Source of the DNA: Pseudomonadota bacterium | Lineage (GTDB): Bacteria; Pseudomonadota; Alphaproteobacteria; Rhizobiales; Beijerinckiaceae | DNA: 64,000 nt | Direction: 5' to 3' | NCBI GenBank assembly: GCA_021813805.1 | Contig: JAKAJL010000002.1 | Coordinates: 62,001-126,000 of the forward strand | Part shown: in pieces, positions 16,898 to 26,692 of the stretch | Layout of the letters: every line of letters begins with the position of its first letter | Numbering within the stretch: the stretch's first letter is position 1 | Translations under genes and position numbers: made by a program | Notes under the pieces: generated by a model | The model's database searches: none | What the model saw: only the letters and a program-made list of their open reading frames with translations | What the model was told of the DNA's origin: nothing

Positions 16898-17917
16898 ATG
16901 AACGCCGATCCCGCCCTTCGGGCTCAAGACATTCCCCCAGGCGAGCGCGAAATCGAGGCGCGCGCAAAAAAAGCGCTCGATCTGCTGGCTTCGGCGCGCA
17001 AGGCGATCGGCGGCGTGGTTTTCGGCCAGGAGCTGGTGGTCGAGGAAGCCCTCGTTACTCTGCTTTCCGGCGGTCACGCCTTGTTCGTCGGCGCGCCCGG
17101 CCTCGCCAAGACCCTCCTGGTCGAAACGCTCGGGCGCGTGCTCGGATTGCACACCAATCGCGTGCAGTTCACGCCCGACCTGATGCCGACCGACATTCTC
17201 GGTTCGGAAGTTCTGGAGGAGGGCGCCGACCATCGTCGCGCCTTCCGCTTCATCAAGGGGCCGATCTTCGCCCAACTGCTGATGGCCGACGAGATCAATC
17301 GCGCCAGTCCGCGCACCCAGTCGGCCCTGTTGCAGGCGATGCAGGAATATCACGTCACCATCGCCGGCGAACGCTACGATCTTCCAAAGCCCTTTCATGT
17401 GCTTGCGACCCAGAACCCGCTGGAGCAGGAAGGCACTTATCCGCTGCCCGAGGCCCAACTCGACCGTTTTCTCATGCAGATCGACGTGCCCTATCCCGAG
17501 CGCGAGGCGGAAAAACGCATCCTGATCGAAACGACGGGCCGCGCCCGCCCGGCTCCGCAACAGGTGATCGACGCTGGCGGCCTGATGGACATTCAGGCTT
17601 TGGTGCGGCTGATGCCGGTCGGCGCCTCGGTGGTCGATGGCATCCTCGATCTGGTGCGCGCGGCGCGTCCCGGCGAGGGCGATCCGGCCTTGACCCAGCA
17701 TATCGCCTGGGGGCCGGGGCCGCGCGCCGCCCAATCGCTGATGCTGGCCTGCCGCGCCCGCGCCCTGGCGCAGGGGCGGCTGGCGCCGAGCAAGGCCGAC
17801 GTGCTGGCGCTCGCCGGCCCGGTGCTGAAACATCGCATGGCGCTGACCTATAGCGCCCGCGCCGATGGCGAGACCATCGACGCGGTCATCGAGCGCCTGA
17901 AACAAAGATTCGCCTGA
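16898..17917 (+). CDS. MoxR-family AAA+ ATPase
   Basis: A 339-residue AAA+ protein. Walker A is the MoxR-type GAPGLAKT (residues 65-72), Walker B LLMADEINRAS, sensor motif ATQNPLEQEGTYPLPEAQLDRF typical of the family. MoxR ATPases act as chaperones in maturing partner proteins encoded alongside, usually with VWA domains. It opens a coupled cluster: its TGA overlaps the start of the DUF58 gene by one base (TGATG). It is preceded by GGAG. Confidence 0.94.
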   Translation: MNADPALRAQDIPPGEREIEARAKKALDLLASARKAIGGVVFGQELVVEEALVTLLSGGHALFVGAPGLAKTLLVETLGRVLGLHTNRVQFTPDLMPTDILGSEVLEEGADHRRAFRFIKGPIFAQLLMADEINRASPRTQSALLQAMQEYHVTIAGERYDLPKPFHVLATQNPLEQEGTYPLPEAQLDRFLMQIDVPYPEREAEKRILIETTGRARPAPQQVIDAGGLMDIQALVRLMPVGASVVDGILDLVRAARPGEGDPALTQHIAWGPGPRAAQSLMLACRARALAQGRLAPSKADVLALAGPVLKHRMALTYSARADGETIDAVIERLKQRFA

Positions 17918-18849
17918 TGGCCCGGAAACTGGGGAAGGATTTTTCCTTCCTGCCTAGCGCGGCGGCGCGTCCCGATCATGACAAGCGCGTCCAGGCGCTC
18001 GATCTCGCGCGCCGGCTGCCGGCTCTGGCGCTCTCCGCCCGCCAGGCGGCGGCGTCGGCGCAGGCCGGCCTGCACGGGCGCCGCCGGGCGGGCGTGGGTG
18101 AGAATTTCTGGCAGTTTCGGCCCTTCATTCCGGGCGAGGCGGCGCAGAATGTCGATTGGCGCCGCTCGGCGCGCGACGACCGGCTCTATGTGCGCCAGCG
18201 CGAATGGGAGGCGGCGCAGGTTCTGTGGGTCTGGGCAGATCTTTCCGGCTCGATGAATTATCGCTCCGACCATGGCGCCCAATCCAAGCTCGACCGCGCG
18301 CTGATCCTCGCTTTGGCGCTGGCCGATTCCACCGTCCGCGCCGGGGAGCGCGCGGGATGGCTCGGCCTGACGCGCCTTTCGGCGGCGCGCGACATCGTCG
18401 ACAGCCTCGCCGTGGCTTTGATCGCGCAGGAGCGGGCGAGCGACGGGGCTTTCGCCGATCTGCCCCAGGCCGCGCCCTTGCGCATGCGCGAGAAAGCGGC
18501 GCTGATCGGCGATTTCCTGGTCGATGTCGCGGATTTCGCCGCCTGCCTGCAACGCTTGAGCGCCCAGGGCGCGCGCGGCCACGCCCTGATGATTTTCGAT
18601 CCGGCGGAAGAGGATTTTCCCTTTTCCGGCCAGACCGAATTTTACGACGAGGCCGGCGACCTGCTGCGCGCCGGCCGCGCCGAGGACTACGCGGCGCCAT
18701 ACCAGGCGCGGCTCGCCGCGCATCGTGAGGCCCTGGCGGCGGCGGCGCGTGCGCAGGGATGGACCTTCGCCCTGCACTCCACCGCGCGGCCGGCTTCCGA
18801 AGCCCTGCTCAATCTGCGCCTGGCGCTGACGGCGGACGGCGCGCGATGA
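17917..18849 (+). CDS. DUF58 domain protein
   Basis: A 310-residue protein with the DUF58 core: GRRRAGVGENFWQFRPFIPGE, DVDWRRSAR-like NVDWRRSARDDRLYVRQREWE, and a VWA-like segment WADLSGSMNY whose DxSxS resembles a MIDAS site. No membrane segment is visible. DUF58 proteins are regular partners of MoxR ATPases. Start and stop overlap the neighbouring genes (TGATG and ATGA), so it is made together with them. Confidence 0.92.
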   Translation: MARKLGKDFSFLPSAAARPDHDKRVQALDLARRLPALALSARQAAASAQAGLHGRRRAGVGENFWQFRPFIPGEAAQNVDWRRSARDDRLYVRQREWEAAQVLWVWADLSGSMNYRSDHGAQSKLDRALILALALADSTVRAGERAGWLGLTRLSAARDIVDSLAVALIAQERASDGAFADLPQAAPLRMREKAALIGDFLVDVADFAACLQRLSAQGARGHALMIFDPAEEDFPFSGQTEFYDEAGDLLRAGRAEDYAAPYQARLAAHREALAAAARAQGWTFALHSTARPASEALLNLRLALTADGAR

Positions 18850-21614
18850 ACTTTCTGCCGCTCTCCTTCGCGTCGCCCTGGCTGCTGCTGGTCCTGGCCG
18901 GCGCGCCCCTGCTTTATCTTCTGCTGCGGGTCACGCCGCCGCCGCCCCGGCGCGTCGCTTTCCCGCCCTTGAGGCTCATCCTCGATCTGAAAAAGCCCGA
19001 CGCCACCCCGGCGCGCACGCCGCTGTGGCTGCTGATCCTGCGCATGGCCCTGGCGGCGCTGGTTGTCATCGCCATGGCCGGGCCGCTGTTGACGCCACGC
19101 GGCGCAGTGGGCGCGAAAAGCGGGTCGCTGGTCGTTCTGGTCGATGACGGCTGGCCGGCGGCGCAGGATTGGCGCCTGCGCGTCGAGGCCGCCCAGTCGC
19201 GCCTCGAAGCCGCCGCCCGCGACGGGCGCCCGGCGGCGGTCCTGGCCTTTTCCGAATTGCCTAAGGAAGGGCTGACGGCGCAGGACGCCGCCGGCGCGCT
19301 GAACCGGCTGCGCGCCATAAAGCCCAAGGCTTTTCTGCCCGCGCGCGCCCCGGCTCTCGATGCGATTTCGGCCTTTCTCAAGGCGCAAAAGTCGGCGCGG
19401 GTGGTCTGGCTGAGCGACGGTCTAGAAGACGCCGACGGCGCCGCTTTCGCCCAGAGATTGGCGGCGCTGGCCCCGGGCGCCGAAATTTTACGCGATTTGC
19501 GCGGCGTTCAGGCGATCGCCGGCGCCGACAATGGCGTCGCCACGCTCGACGCATTTCTGGTCCGCTCGACGGCGAGCGGGCCTTTCGCCGGGCGGGTGCG
19601 CGCCCTTGACGCCAAAGGCGCCTCCCTCGGCGACGGCGATTTCGATTTCGCCAATGGATTGACGGCCAAGGCGTCTTTCGACCTTCCAGTCCAGTTGCGC
19701 AACGAGATCGCGCGGCTGGAAATTCTGGGTGTGCATTCCGCGGGCGCGGTCAAATTGCTCGACGCCGGCTCGCGGCGCCGTCGCGTCGGGCTCATCGCGG
19801 GCGCGGCGGACGAGCCGCCGCTTCTGTCCTCGCTCCATTATCTGCGCGACGCCCTCTCGCCCTTCGCCGATCTTCGCGTGGCGAAACCCGGCGCCGCCGA
19901 TCCGGCCGGCCAGTTGCTCGACGAGGGGGTGGACGTGCTGATCCTCGCCGACGTCAACGCCTCCGCGCCCGCCTTGCGCAAGAGGCTCGACGCCTTTCTC
20001 GCCTCGGGCGGCACGGTTCTGCGTTTCGCCGGGCCGCGTATGGCCGCCGCGCGTGATGACGATCTGTTCCCCGTCCGACTGCGGCGCGGCGGGCGCACGC
20101 TCGGCGGGGCGATGTCCTGGGAAAGCCCCAAGCCGCTGGCGAGCTTTGACGAATCGAGCCCATTCTTCGGCCTGACGTCCCCAGCGGAAGTCACAGTGTC
20201 GCGTCAGGTTCTGGCCGAACCGGATGAAGGGCTGAACGCGAGGACCTGGGCGCGGCTCGCCGACGGCACGCCTCTGGTCACTGCCGAGCGGCGGGGGCAG
20301 GGCCGTCTGATTCTGTTCCATGTCACGGCGGACCCGGCCTGGTCCAACCTGCCCTTGTCGGGCCTGTTCGTGGCGATGCTCAAGCGCATCGTCGATCGCG
20401 CCGGGATCGTCGCGAAAACCACGGAGCCAGGCGCCAATCCGGGCGCTTTTTTGCCGCCGCTGCGCATCCTCGACGGCTTTGGCGCGCTTGGCGCGCCGCC
20501 CGCGGAAGCCAAATCCCTCCCCGCCGGCGGATTGCCGGCCCCCGACGCCAGCCATCCGGCGGGCCTCTATGGTTCCGCCGCCGCGCCGCGCGCGCTCAAC
20601 GCTTTCGATCACGGCATGAAGCTGACGCCGCTCGATTTCTCCGGCCTCGCATTCCGCCTTGGAGACCTCGCCGGGCCGCGCCCGGTCGATCTGCGCGCGC
20701 CGCTCCTGATCCTGGCCTTTCTTTTGGCCTTGGCCGATGCGCTCGCCTCGGTCTGGCTCGGCGGGCGATGGCGAAAACAGGTCGGGTCCAAAAAAGCCGG
20801 CGCGATCCTGGCCGGACTCGCTTTGCTGCTCGCGTTGGCCCCGCCGCCGGCCAGGGCGCAGAATGTCGGCCAACGCGACATGGAGGCCGCGCTGACCACG
20901 CGGCTCGCTTATGTCGTCACCGGCGATCCGCGCGTCGACCGCATCAGCCGCGAGGGGCTCCAATCCCTCACCGAAACCCTGGCGCGGCGGACCTCGTTTT
21001 CGCCCGGCGATCCGCGCGCGCTCGATCCCGCCCATGACGAACTGGCCTTTTATCCCCTGATCTACTGGCCGGTCGCGCCAGACCGGCCCCAGCCGGCGCC
21101 CGAGGTCGCGCGGCGGATCGAGGCCTATATGAAACAGGGCGGCCTGGTGCTGTTCGACACTCGCGACGCCGACATGCAGGTCGCCGGCGGGCCGCCGACG
21201 CCGGCCCATGCCTGGTTGCAGGATTTCCTGAAAAACATCGACTTGCCGCCGCTCGCGCCGGCGCCGCCCAACCATGTCGTCTATCGCACCTTCTATATCC
21301 TCGAAGGGCTGATCGGCCGCGCCGAGAACGGTCCGACATATCTTGAGGCCTTGCCGCCGGAGACCGGCAAGGAGAACCGGCCGGCGCTGGCTGGCGACGG
21401 CGTCTCGCCGATCATCATCGCCTCGAACGACCTCGCGGCCGGCTGGGCCAGCGATTCTTACGGCGAAGCGCTTTATCCGCTCGACCCCGGCGGGCCGCGC
21501 CAGCATGAATTGGCCCTGCGCGGCGGGGTCAATGTCGTGATGTACGCCCTGACCGGCAATTACAAGGCCGATCAGGTCCATGTCCGCGAATTGCTGGAAA
21601 GGCTCGGGCCGTGA
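18846..21614 (+). CDS. DUF4159 membrane protein with BatA-like N-terminus
   Basis: A 922-residue protein. Residues 1-85 carry the BatA/aerotolerance N-terminal pattern: one helix (FASPWLLLVLAGAPLLYLLL), a hydrophilic loop and a second helix. A large region follows with a VWA-like fold lacking a clear MIDAS (LVVLVDDGWPAA) and a GATase-like Rossmann segment (GVDVLILADV). Two helices lie near residues 620-685, and the C-terminal 220 residues are DUF4159 (TTRLAYVVTGDPRVDRIS, FYPLIYWPV, GGLVLFDTRD). The start at 18846 is set by the ATGA overlap with DUF58. It is the third gene of the cluster. Confidence 0.9.
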   Translation: MNFLPLSFASPWLLLVLAGAPLLYLLLRVTPPPPRRVAFPPLRLILDLKKPDATPARTPLWLLILRMALAALVVIAMAGPLLTPRGAVGAKSGSLVVLVDDGWPAAQDWRLRVEAAQSRLEAAARDGRPAAVLAFSELPKEGLTAQDAAGALNRLRAIKPKAFLPARAPALDAISAFLKAQKSARVVWLSDGLEDADGAAFAQRLAALAPGAEILRDLRGVQAIAGADNGVATLDAFLVRSTASGPFAGRVRALDAKGASLGDGDFDFANGLTAKASFDLPVQLRNEIARLEILGVHSAGAVKLLDAGSRRRRVGLIAGAADEPPLLSSLHYLRDALSPFADLRVAKPGAADPAGQLLDEGVDVLILADVNASAPALRKRLDAFLASGGTVLRFAGPRMAAARDDDLFPVRLRRGGRTLGGAMSWESPKPLASFDESSPFFGLTSPAEVTVSRQVLAEPDEGLNARTWARLADGTPLVTAERRGQGRLILFHVTADPAWSNLPLSGLFVAMLKRIVDRAGIVAKTTEPGANPGAFLPPLRILDGFGALGAPPAEAKSLPAGGLPAPDASHPAGLYGSAAAPRALNAFDHGMKLTPLDFSGLAFRLGDLAGPRPVDLRAPLLILAFLLALADALASVWLGGRWRKQVGSKKAGAILAGLALLLALAPPPARAQNVGQRDMEAALTTRLAYVVTGDPRVDRISREGLQSLTETLARRTSFSPGDPRALDPAHDELAFYPLIYWPVAPDRPQPAPEVARRIEAYMKQGGLVLFDTRDADMQVAGGPPTPAHAWLQDFLKNIDLPPLAPAPPNHVVYRTFYILEGLIGRAENGPTYLEALPPETGKENRPALAGDGVSPIIIASNDLAAGWASDSYGEALYPLDPGGPRQHELALRGGVNVVMYALTGNYKADQVHVRELLERLGP

Positions 21615-23743
21615 AGGAATTCAGCCTCGCCTTCGCCCCGCTCGCGCCGCTGTGGCTGATCGCGCTTCTGGTCTCGCTGGCGGCGGGGCTGGTCGCCGCC
21701 GCCCTTTTCCTGCGCCGCCGCGGCGCCCTTCTCCGCGCGCTGCTTTTCGTCCTGTTGGCCGGCGCGCTCGCCAACCCCTCGCTGGTGGCGGAAAAGCGCG
21801 AACCTTTGAGCGACGTGGTCGCCGTGGTCGTCGATCGCAGCGCCTCGCAGGATTTCGGCGACCGCCGCGCCCAGACCGAAGCCGCCCGCGCCGCTCTGGC
21901 CAAGGCGCTGAAGCGTCTCGACAATGTGGATGTTCGTTTTATCGACGCAGGAGCGGTTGGCGCATGCCAGAGCGAGTGCCAGAATGACGCAGGCGGCGAA
22001 GCCGAGGGCGAGGAGGGCACAAGACTGTTCTCGGCGCTCAACGCCGGCCTCGCCGATGTCGCCCCCTCGCGCGTCGGCGCGGTGATCATGGTGACCGACG
22101 GGCAGGTTCACGACATTCCTTCCTCGCTCGCCGCCGCCAATCTCAAGGCGCCGCTCCACGCGCTGATCACCGGAAACGCGGACGAACGCGACCGCCGCAT
22201 CGAGCTGGTCGAGGCGCCGCGCTTCGGCCTGATCGGCAAGGACATAACATTCGTGGTCAAGGTCGAGGAGACCAACGGTCCCGGCGATCCGGTCACGGTG
22301 ACCGTACGCCGCGACGGCGACGTCGTCGCCCGCGTGCTGGCGAGGCCGGGCGAGCCGCTCAAGATCCCGTTACGTCTGGTTCACGGCGGCAAGAGCGTGC
22401 TCGAATTCGACGCCGAGCCTTTTGCCGGCGAACTCACCGAAATCAACAACAAGGCGGTGGCGACGGTCGAGGGAATCCGCGACCATCTCAAAATTCTGCT
22501 GGTCTCTGGCGAGCCCAATCCCGGCGAACGCTCGTGGCGCAACCTGCTGAAGTCCGACGCCAATGTCGAATTGGTCCATTTCACCATCCTGCGGCCGCCG
22601 GAAAAGCAGGACGCCACGCCGTTGCGCGAACTGGCCCTGATCCCGTTTCCCACCGCCGAGCTTTTCGGGCGCAGAATCGTCGATTTCGACCTGATCGTCT
22701 TCGACCGCTATTCCAACATGGGCCTGCTTCCGCCGGCCTATTTCGACAATATCGTGCGCTATGTCCGCGACGGCGGGGCGATGGCGATCGTCGCCGGACC
22801 AGATTTTTCTCAAGCGGACGGGCTGTTCTATACGCCGATCGGCGATGTGGTCCCGGCGCGGCCTGACGGCGAACTGATCGAGACGCCGTTCCGCGCCGCC
22901 ATGACCGAGATCGGCAAGCGCCATCCGGTGACCCGCGATTTGCCGGGCAGCCAGAGCGCGCCGCCAGCCTGGAGCCAGTGGTTCCGGCTGGTGAAGGCCT
23001 CGCCCGAGCGCGGCGCCAGCGTGCTGTCAGGGCCGGATGACGCGCCGCTTCTGGTGCTGTCGCGCGAGGGCAAGGGCCGGGTGGCGCTGCTGCTCACCGA
23101 CCAGATGTGGCTGTGGGCGCGCGGGTTCGAGGGCGGCGGCCCCTATGCCGCCTTGATGCGTCGCGCCGCGCATTGGTTGATGAAGGAGCCGGAACTGGAA
23201 GAGGAGGCCTTGCGGGCGACGGCCCATGGCCGCGACCTGACGCTCGAACGCCAGACTCTCAATGACAGGGCCGGCCCGGTTCACCTGGCGGCGCCCTCGG
23301 GCAAGGCGCAGGACGTGACGCCCGCGCAGGTTGCGCCGGGCCTGTTCCGCGCCGAGGTCAAGGCGCGGGAATTCGGCCTCTATCGCGCCCGTCAGGGCGA
23401 CCTGACGGCTCTGGTCAATGTCGGGCCGGAAAATCCGCTCGAATATCGCGACGTCGTTTCGACGACGGAAAAGCTGCGCGCCCTGGCTGAGGCGAGCGGC
23501 GGCTCGGTGCGCCGCATCGGCGCGGCGGGAACGAGCGACGTCACCATGCCGCGCGTCGTCGCCATGGGCGACAGCCCGGTCTATGCCGGCGCGGATTTCA
23601 TCGGGGTGCGCCGCACCGATTCGAGCGTCGCGCGCGGCGTCAAACTGACGCCCCTGGCGATCGGCTGGCCCGGCCTGCTGCTCCTGCTCGGCGCTTTGGC
23701 GGCCGCCTGGGCGTGGGAAGGGCGGCGGGGCAAAGCGAATTAA
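21611..23743 (+). CDS. Large membrane protein with VWA- and GATase-like domains
   Basis: A 710-residue protein starting at GTG (21611), overlapping the stop of the previous gene (GTGA). Two N-terminal helices (about 8-58), then a VWA-like domain with VVDRSASQ (a D-x-S-x-S MIDAS) near residue 75, a beta-rich stretch, and a class I glutamine-amidotransferase-like fold (LKILLVSGEPNPGER, DLIVFDRYSNMGLLPPAYFDNIVRYVRDGGAMAIVAGP) without an evident catalytic Cys. A C-terminal helix (LTPLAIGWPGLLLLLGALAAAWAWE) ends it. It is the last gene of the MoxR cluster and converges on the GNAT gene with a 4-base overlap. Confidence 0.88.
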   Translation: MKEFSLAFAPLAPLWLIALLVSLAAGLVAAALFLRRRGALLRALLFVLLAGALANPSLVAEKREPLSDVVAVVVDRSASQDFGDRRAQTEAARAALAKALKRLDNVDVRFIDAGAVGACQSECQNDAGGEAEGEEGTRLFSALNAGLADVAPSRVGAVIMVTDGQVHDIPSSLAAANLKAPLHALITGNADERDRRIELVEAPRFGLIGKDITFVVKVEETNGPGDPVTVTVRRDGDVVARVLARPGEPLKIPLRLVHGGKSVLEFDAEPFAGELTEINNKAVATVEGIRDHLKILLVSGEPNPGERSWRNLLKSDANVELVHFTILRPPEKQDATPLRELALIPFPTAELFGRRIVDFDLIVFDRYSNMGLLPPAYFDNIVRYVRDGGAMAIVAGPDFSQADGLFYTPIGDVVPARPDGELIETPFRAAMTEIGKRHPVTRDLPGSQSAPPAWSQWFRLVKASPERGASVLSGPDDAPLLVLSREGKGRVALLLTDQMWLWARGFEGGGPYAALMRRAAHWLMKEPELEEEALRATAHGRDLTLERQTLNDRAGPVHLAAPSGKAQDVTPAQVAPGLFRAEVKAREFGLYRARQGDLTALVNVGPENPLEYRDVVSTTEKLRALAEASGGSVRRIGAAGTSDVTMPRVVAMGDSPVYAGADFIGVRRTDSSVARGVKLTPLAIGWPGLLLLLGALAAAWAWEGRRGKAN

Positions 23744-24240
23744 AGCCCAGGCGTCACGGCGCCCTTATGGCTCTGCAACACGCCCGGCTGCAATTCGTAA
23801 TAGAGGATGCGGGCGGGATCGACCGGGCCCGGGAAAACGAATTGACCCATGGGGGCGCGGGAAAAACCCATTTTCTCGTAATAGGGCGGGTCGCCGACCA
23901 GGATCACTAGGCCATGGCCGGCCTCGCGCGCCGCGGAAAGCGACTTCTGCGCCAGTGCCTCGCCGAGGCCGCGCGCGCGGAACGGCTCCTCCACCGTGAG
24001 CGGGCCGAGCAGAAGGGCCGGGGCCCCGCCGACGAAAATGCGCGTCATGATGTTGGCGCCGACCAGCATGCCGCCGATTCGCGCGAGAAAGGACAGGCTC
24101 CAGTCGGGCTCGACGCCCTCGCGCAGGCGATAGGCGGTCTTGGCGAAACGGCCGGGGCCGAAGGCGCGCTCCTCCAGCTTCAGGATCGCGGGGCGGTCAG
24201 CGGGCGCGGCATGGGCGTAATGAAGCGACAGGTCGGGCAT
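23740..24240 (-). CDS. GNAT-family N-acetyltransferase
   Basis: A 166-residue acetyltransferase. The acetyl-CoA motif is LLGPLTVEEPFRARGLGEALAQ (R-x-x-G-x-G/A type), followed by VGDPPYYEKMGFSRAP. This arrangement matches the YhbS-like group that acts on small molecules or protein N-termini; the substrate is not known. Its stop overlaps that of the convergent membrane-protein gene. Confidence 0.88.
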   Translation of the reverse strand: MPDLSLHYAHAAPADRPAILKLEERAFGPGRFAKTAYRLREGVEPDWSLSFLARIGGMLVGANIMTRIFVGGAPALLLGPLTVEEPFRARGLGEALAQKSLSAAREAGHGLVILVGDPPYYEKMGFSRAPMGQFVFPGPVDPARILYYELQPGVLQSHKGAVTPGL

Positions 24241-24292
24241 GGCGGCGGTTTAGTCGGAAATGCGAAAGCCCGCAAATGGCTTTCGCGTCACC

Positions 24293-24327
24293 GCAAAAGA
24301 AAACGCCGGCCGCGAGGGCGGCCGGCG
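24293..24327 (-). terminator. Terminator of the cytochrome c gene
   Basis: CGCCGGCCGC (24304-24313), loop GAGG, GCGGCCGGCG (24318-24327): a perfect 10-bp stem. On the minus strand it is followed by TTTTCTTTT, so it ends the cytochrome transcript that stops at 24352. Confidence 0.85.
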
Positions 24328-24351
24328 CGACAATCGACTCTCGACCAAGCC

Positions 24352-24741
24352 TTACTTGGAGCCGTCGGCCTTGAACTGGGAGATATAGGCCCAGACATTG
24401 GCGCGGTCGGCGTCCGCCGGCAGGCCGGCGAAGGGCATCTTGTTGCCGGGGACCTTGGCCTTGGGGTTGGCGATATATTCCTCGAAATTCTTCTCGTCCC
24501 AGGCGAAGCCGGCCTTCTTCATCGCGTCCGAATAATTGTAGCCGGCGGCCGTGCCGGCCATGCGGCCGTTGAGACCGTTCAGTTCAGGGCCGACGGCGTT
24601 ATGGGCGCCCGCGCCGATCTGATGGCAGGCCTTGCACTTCATGAACACCTTTTCACCCGCGGCGGGATCGCCCGCGGCGAGGGCGGCGGTGGAGATGAAG
24701 GCGAGAGCCGCGGCCGCCGTCAAAGCGTGGATGAGCTTCAT
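24352..24741 (-). CDS. Soluble class I cytochrome c (c2-like)
   Basis: A 129-residue protein with a signal peptide (ALA-A near residue 22), one heme site CKACH (residues 36-40), a probable Met axial ligand in NKMPFAG, and the c2/c550 pattern GPELNGLNGR, YNYSDAMKKAGFAWDE. It is a small periplasmic electron carrier, likely to shuttle electrons from the bc1 complex to terminal oxidases or reductases. It is monocistronic with its own terminator. A paralogue lies at 59950-60363. Confidence 0.93.
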   Translation of the reverse strand: MKLIHALTAAAALAFISTAALAAGDPAAGEKVFMKCKACHQIGAGAHNAVGPELNGLNGRMAGTAAGYNYSDAMKKAGFAWDEKNFEEYIANPKAKVPGNKMPFAGLPADADRANVWAYISQFKADGSK

Positions 24742-24923
24742 GTGTCGTTTCCTTCCTGAACACGCTGGTGTGCAAAACCGAATCGAAGAGGACTTCCAAG
24801 GCTTGTCGCCGAGGAATAACGTCCTTCGCGTAATCTAGGCCGTGGATGGGCGAATGACAATCGCTTCTTTCCTGATCTCGCGTGCGACCTTGGCGCTACC
24901 TTTTGTCGCGGGGGCGCGACGCT

Positions 24924-26525
24924 ATGGCTGATCTGGAGGAGGCGCGGAAGCTTCTGCGCGACCGTTTCGGCTTTGCGGATTTCCTGCCGGGCCAGGCCGC
25001 CGCGCTTCAAGCCGCGCTCGACGGCGAGGACCTTTTCGTCCTCGCCCCCACCGGCGCCGGCAAATCCCTGATCTATCAGCTTCCGGCGCTGATTCGTCCG
25101 GGTCTGACACTGGTGGTTTCGCCGCTGGTCGCCCTGATGCGCGATCAGACGCGGCGGCTGGAGGCGCTGGGCCTGCCCGCCGCCGCCCTCCATGGCGAAA
25201 CCGCGCCGGGAGCCTGGCGACGGGCGCGGAACGGACTCGAGTCGGGCCGGCTGCGGCTGCTCTATCTCGCGCCGGAGCGTCTGGCCGACCCGGAAACGCT
25301 CGCCCTCCTGCGCGAGGCGAATCCGCGCGCGCTTGCCGTGGACGAGGCCCATTGCGTCTCGCAATGGGGGCATGATTTTCGCCCCGACTATCGCCGGATC
25401 GCGGATTTCGCCGCAAGCTTAAGCGCGCCGCAGGTCATCGCGGCCACGGCGACCGCGTCGCCGCGCACGCGGGCCGATATCGTCGAAAACCTGTTCGCCC
25501 GTCCGCCGCGCCAGTTCGTCGGTTCGCTCCGACGCCCGGCGATCGCCCTTTCGGCGCTGCCCCGCCAGCGCGATTCCATGCGCCAGCTGATCGGGCTGGT
25601 CGCCGCGCGGCGCGGCGGCGCCGGCGTTATCTATTGCCGCGCGCGGGAAACGGCGGATCGCGTCGCCGCGGCGTTGAAAGGCGCGGGGCTCCCGGCTTCG
25701 TCCTATCACGCGGGCCTGCCGACGGCGCTGCGCGCGGCGCGCCAGGATGAATTTCTCGCCCGATCCGATCTGACCATGGCTGCGACGATCGCTTTCGGCC
25801 TTGGCGTGGACAAGCCGGACGCGCGCTTCGTCATCCACTACGATACGCCCGACGATCCGGAGACGCTCTATCAGGAAACCGGGAGGGCAGGCCGCGACGG
25901 CCGGCCGGCCGAAGCCATCGCCCTTTATGCGCCGGAGCGAATGGCTCAACTGCGGGCGGCTCGTTTCGACCTGGCGCGCCTCGATGCGGCCGCGGGCGAA
26001 AAGGCGCGGGCGCTGTCGGACTATTTTCTAAAGCCGGCCTGCCGCGAACAGACCCTGCTCCGGGCCTTGGGCGAGCAGGCGCCGCCGTGCGGGCGCTGCG
26101 ACAATTGCCGCGTCGGCCGTCCGGCCCACCGCGCCCTGCGCCTGGCCGGGGCCGCGCCGCGCGGGGTTTTTGACCTCGCGCGCGACGTCTTGCGCAGCGG
26201 ACTGGCCCTGTTGCTCCCGCCGCCCGCGCCGATAGCGGATTTGGACGCGCCAGCCGCGTCGTCGGACGCCTGGACGCTGGCGGCGAAAAAACTCAGCGTC
26301 GTGGAGGCGCGCCGTTTGGAGCTTCTGCGCGCGACGCGGCTCGCCCTTGCGCGCAAGGCCGGTCTCGCGCCCGGGCGGATCATCGGCGCGGAGGCCCTGG
26401 TCGCCATCGCCGTTTCGCCGCCCCGAAGCCTCGCCGAACTGGTTGAAACCCACGGCGATCCCAGCGGGCTGCTGGCCCGTCACGGCCAATCCCTGATCGA
26501 CGCGACCATCGCGGGGAATGGCTGA
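24924..26525 (+). CDS. recQ: RecQ-family DNA helicase (short form)
   Basis: A 533-residue ATP-dependent helicase. Motif I is APTGAGKS (about residues 43-50), motif II DEAHCVSQWGHDFRPDY, motif VI QETGRAGRDGRPAEA. The RecQ zinc module follows (CREQ..., CGRCDNC), and the last 60 residues (LELLRATRLALARKAGL) resemble an HRDC domain. A normal winged-helix region between them seems shortened. It unwinds recombination intermediates and forks. The start at 24924 gives the canonical N-terminus; a short upstream extension to 24882 is unlikely. This short form often accompanies a full-length RecQ elsewhere in the genome. Confidence 0.9.
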   Translation: MADLEEARKLLRDRFGFADFLPGQAAALQAALDGEDLFVLAPTGAGKSLIYQLPALIRPGLTLVVSPLVALMRDQTRRLEALGLPAAALHGETAPGAWRRARNGLESGRLRLLYLAPERLADPETLALLREANPRALAVDEAHCVSQWGHDFRPDYRRIADFAASLSAPQVIAATATASPRTRADIVENLFARPPRQFVGSLRRPAIALSALPRQRDSMRQLIGLVAARRGGAGVIYCRARETADRVAAALKGAGLPASSYHAGLPTALRAARQDEFLARSDLTMAATIAFGLGVDKPDARFVIHYDTPDDPETLYQETGRAGRDGRPAEAIALYAPERMAQLRAARFDLARLDAAAGEKARALSDYFLKPACREQTLLRALGEQAPPCGRCDNCRVGRPAHRALRLAGAAPRGVFDLARDVLRSGLALLLPPPAPIADLDAPAASSDAWTLAAKKLSVVEARRLELLRATRLALARKAGLAPGRIIGAEALVAIAVSPPRSLAELVETHGDPSGLLARHGQSLIDATIAGNG

Positions 26526-26692
26526 CTTTACACGCGGCAGGTTGTATATCCTGTTGATTTTGTTCGTGTTTAAACAAAAAATCATGCCGGACGCCTTCGT
26601 TCGTTCGTTTCGTAACATTTCGGCGGGTTAACATTAAGTAAAATTTTCGAGGCGCGTTGTTCGCCGCGCCGCCCCATCGGAATGTTTGAGTC

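Noticed and set aside
19488-21581. A 697-codon minus frame opposite the DUF4159 gene
   Set aside because: Shadow of a GC-rich gene, Arg/Gln/Gly-rich and with no recognisable motif.
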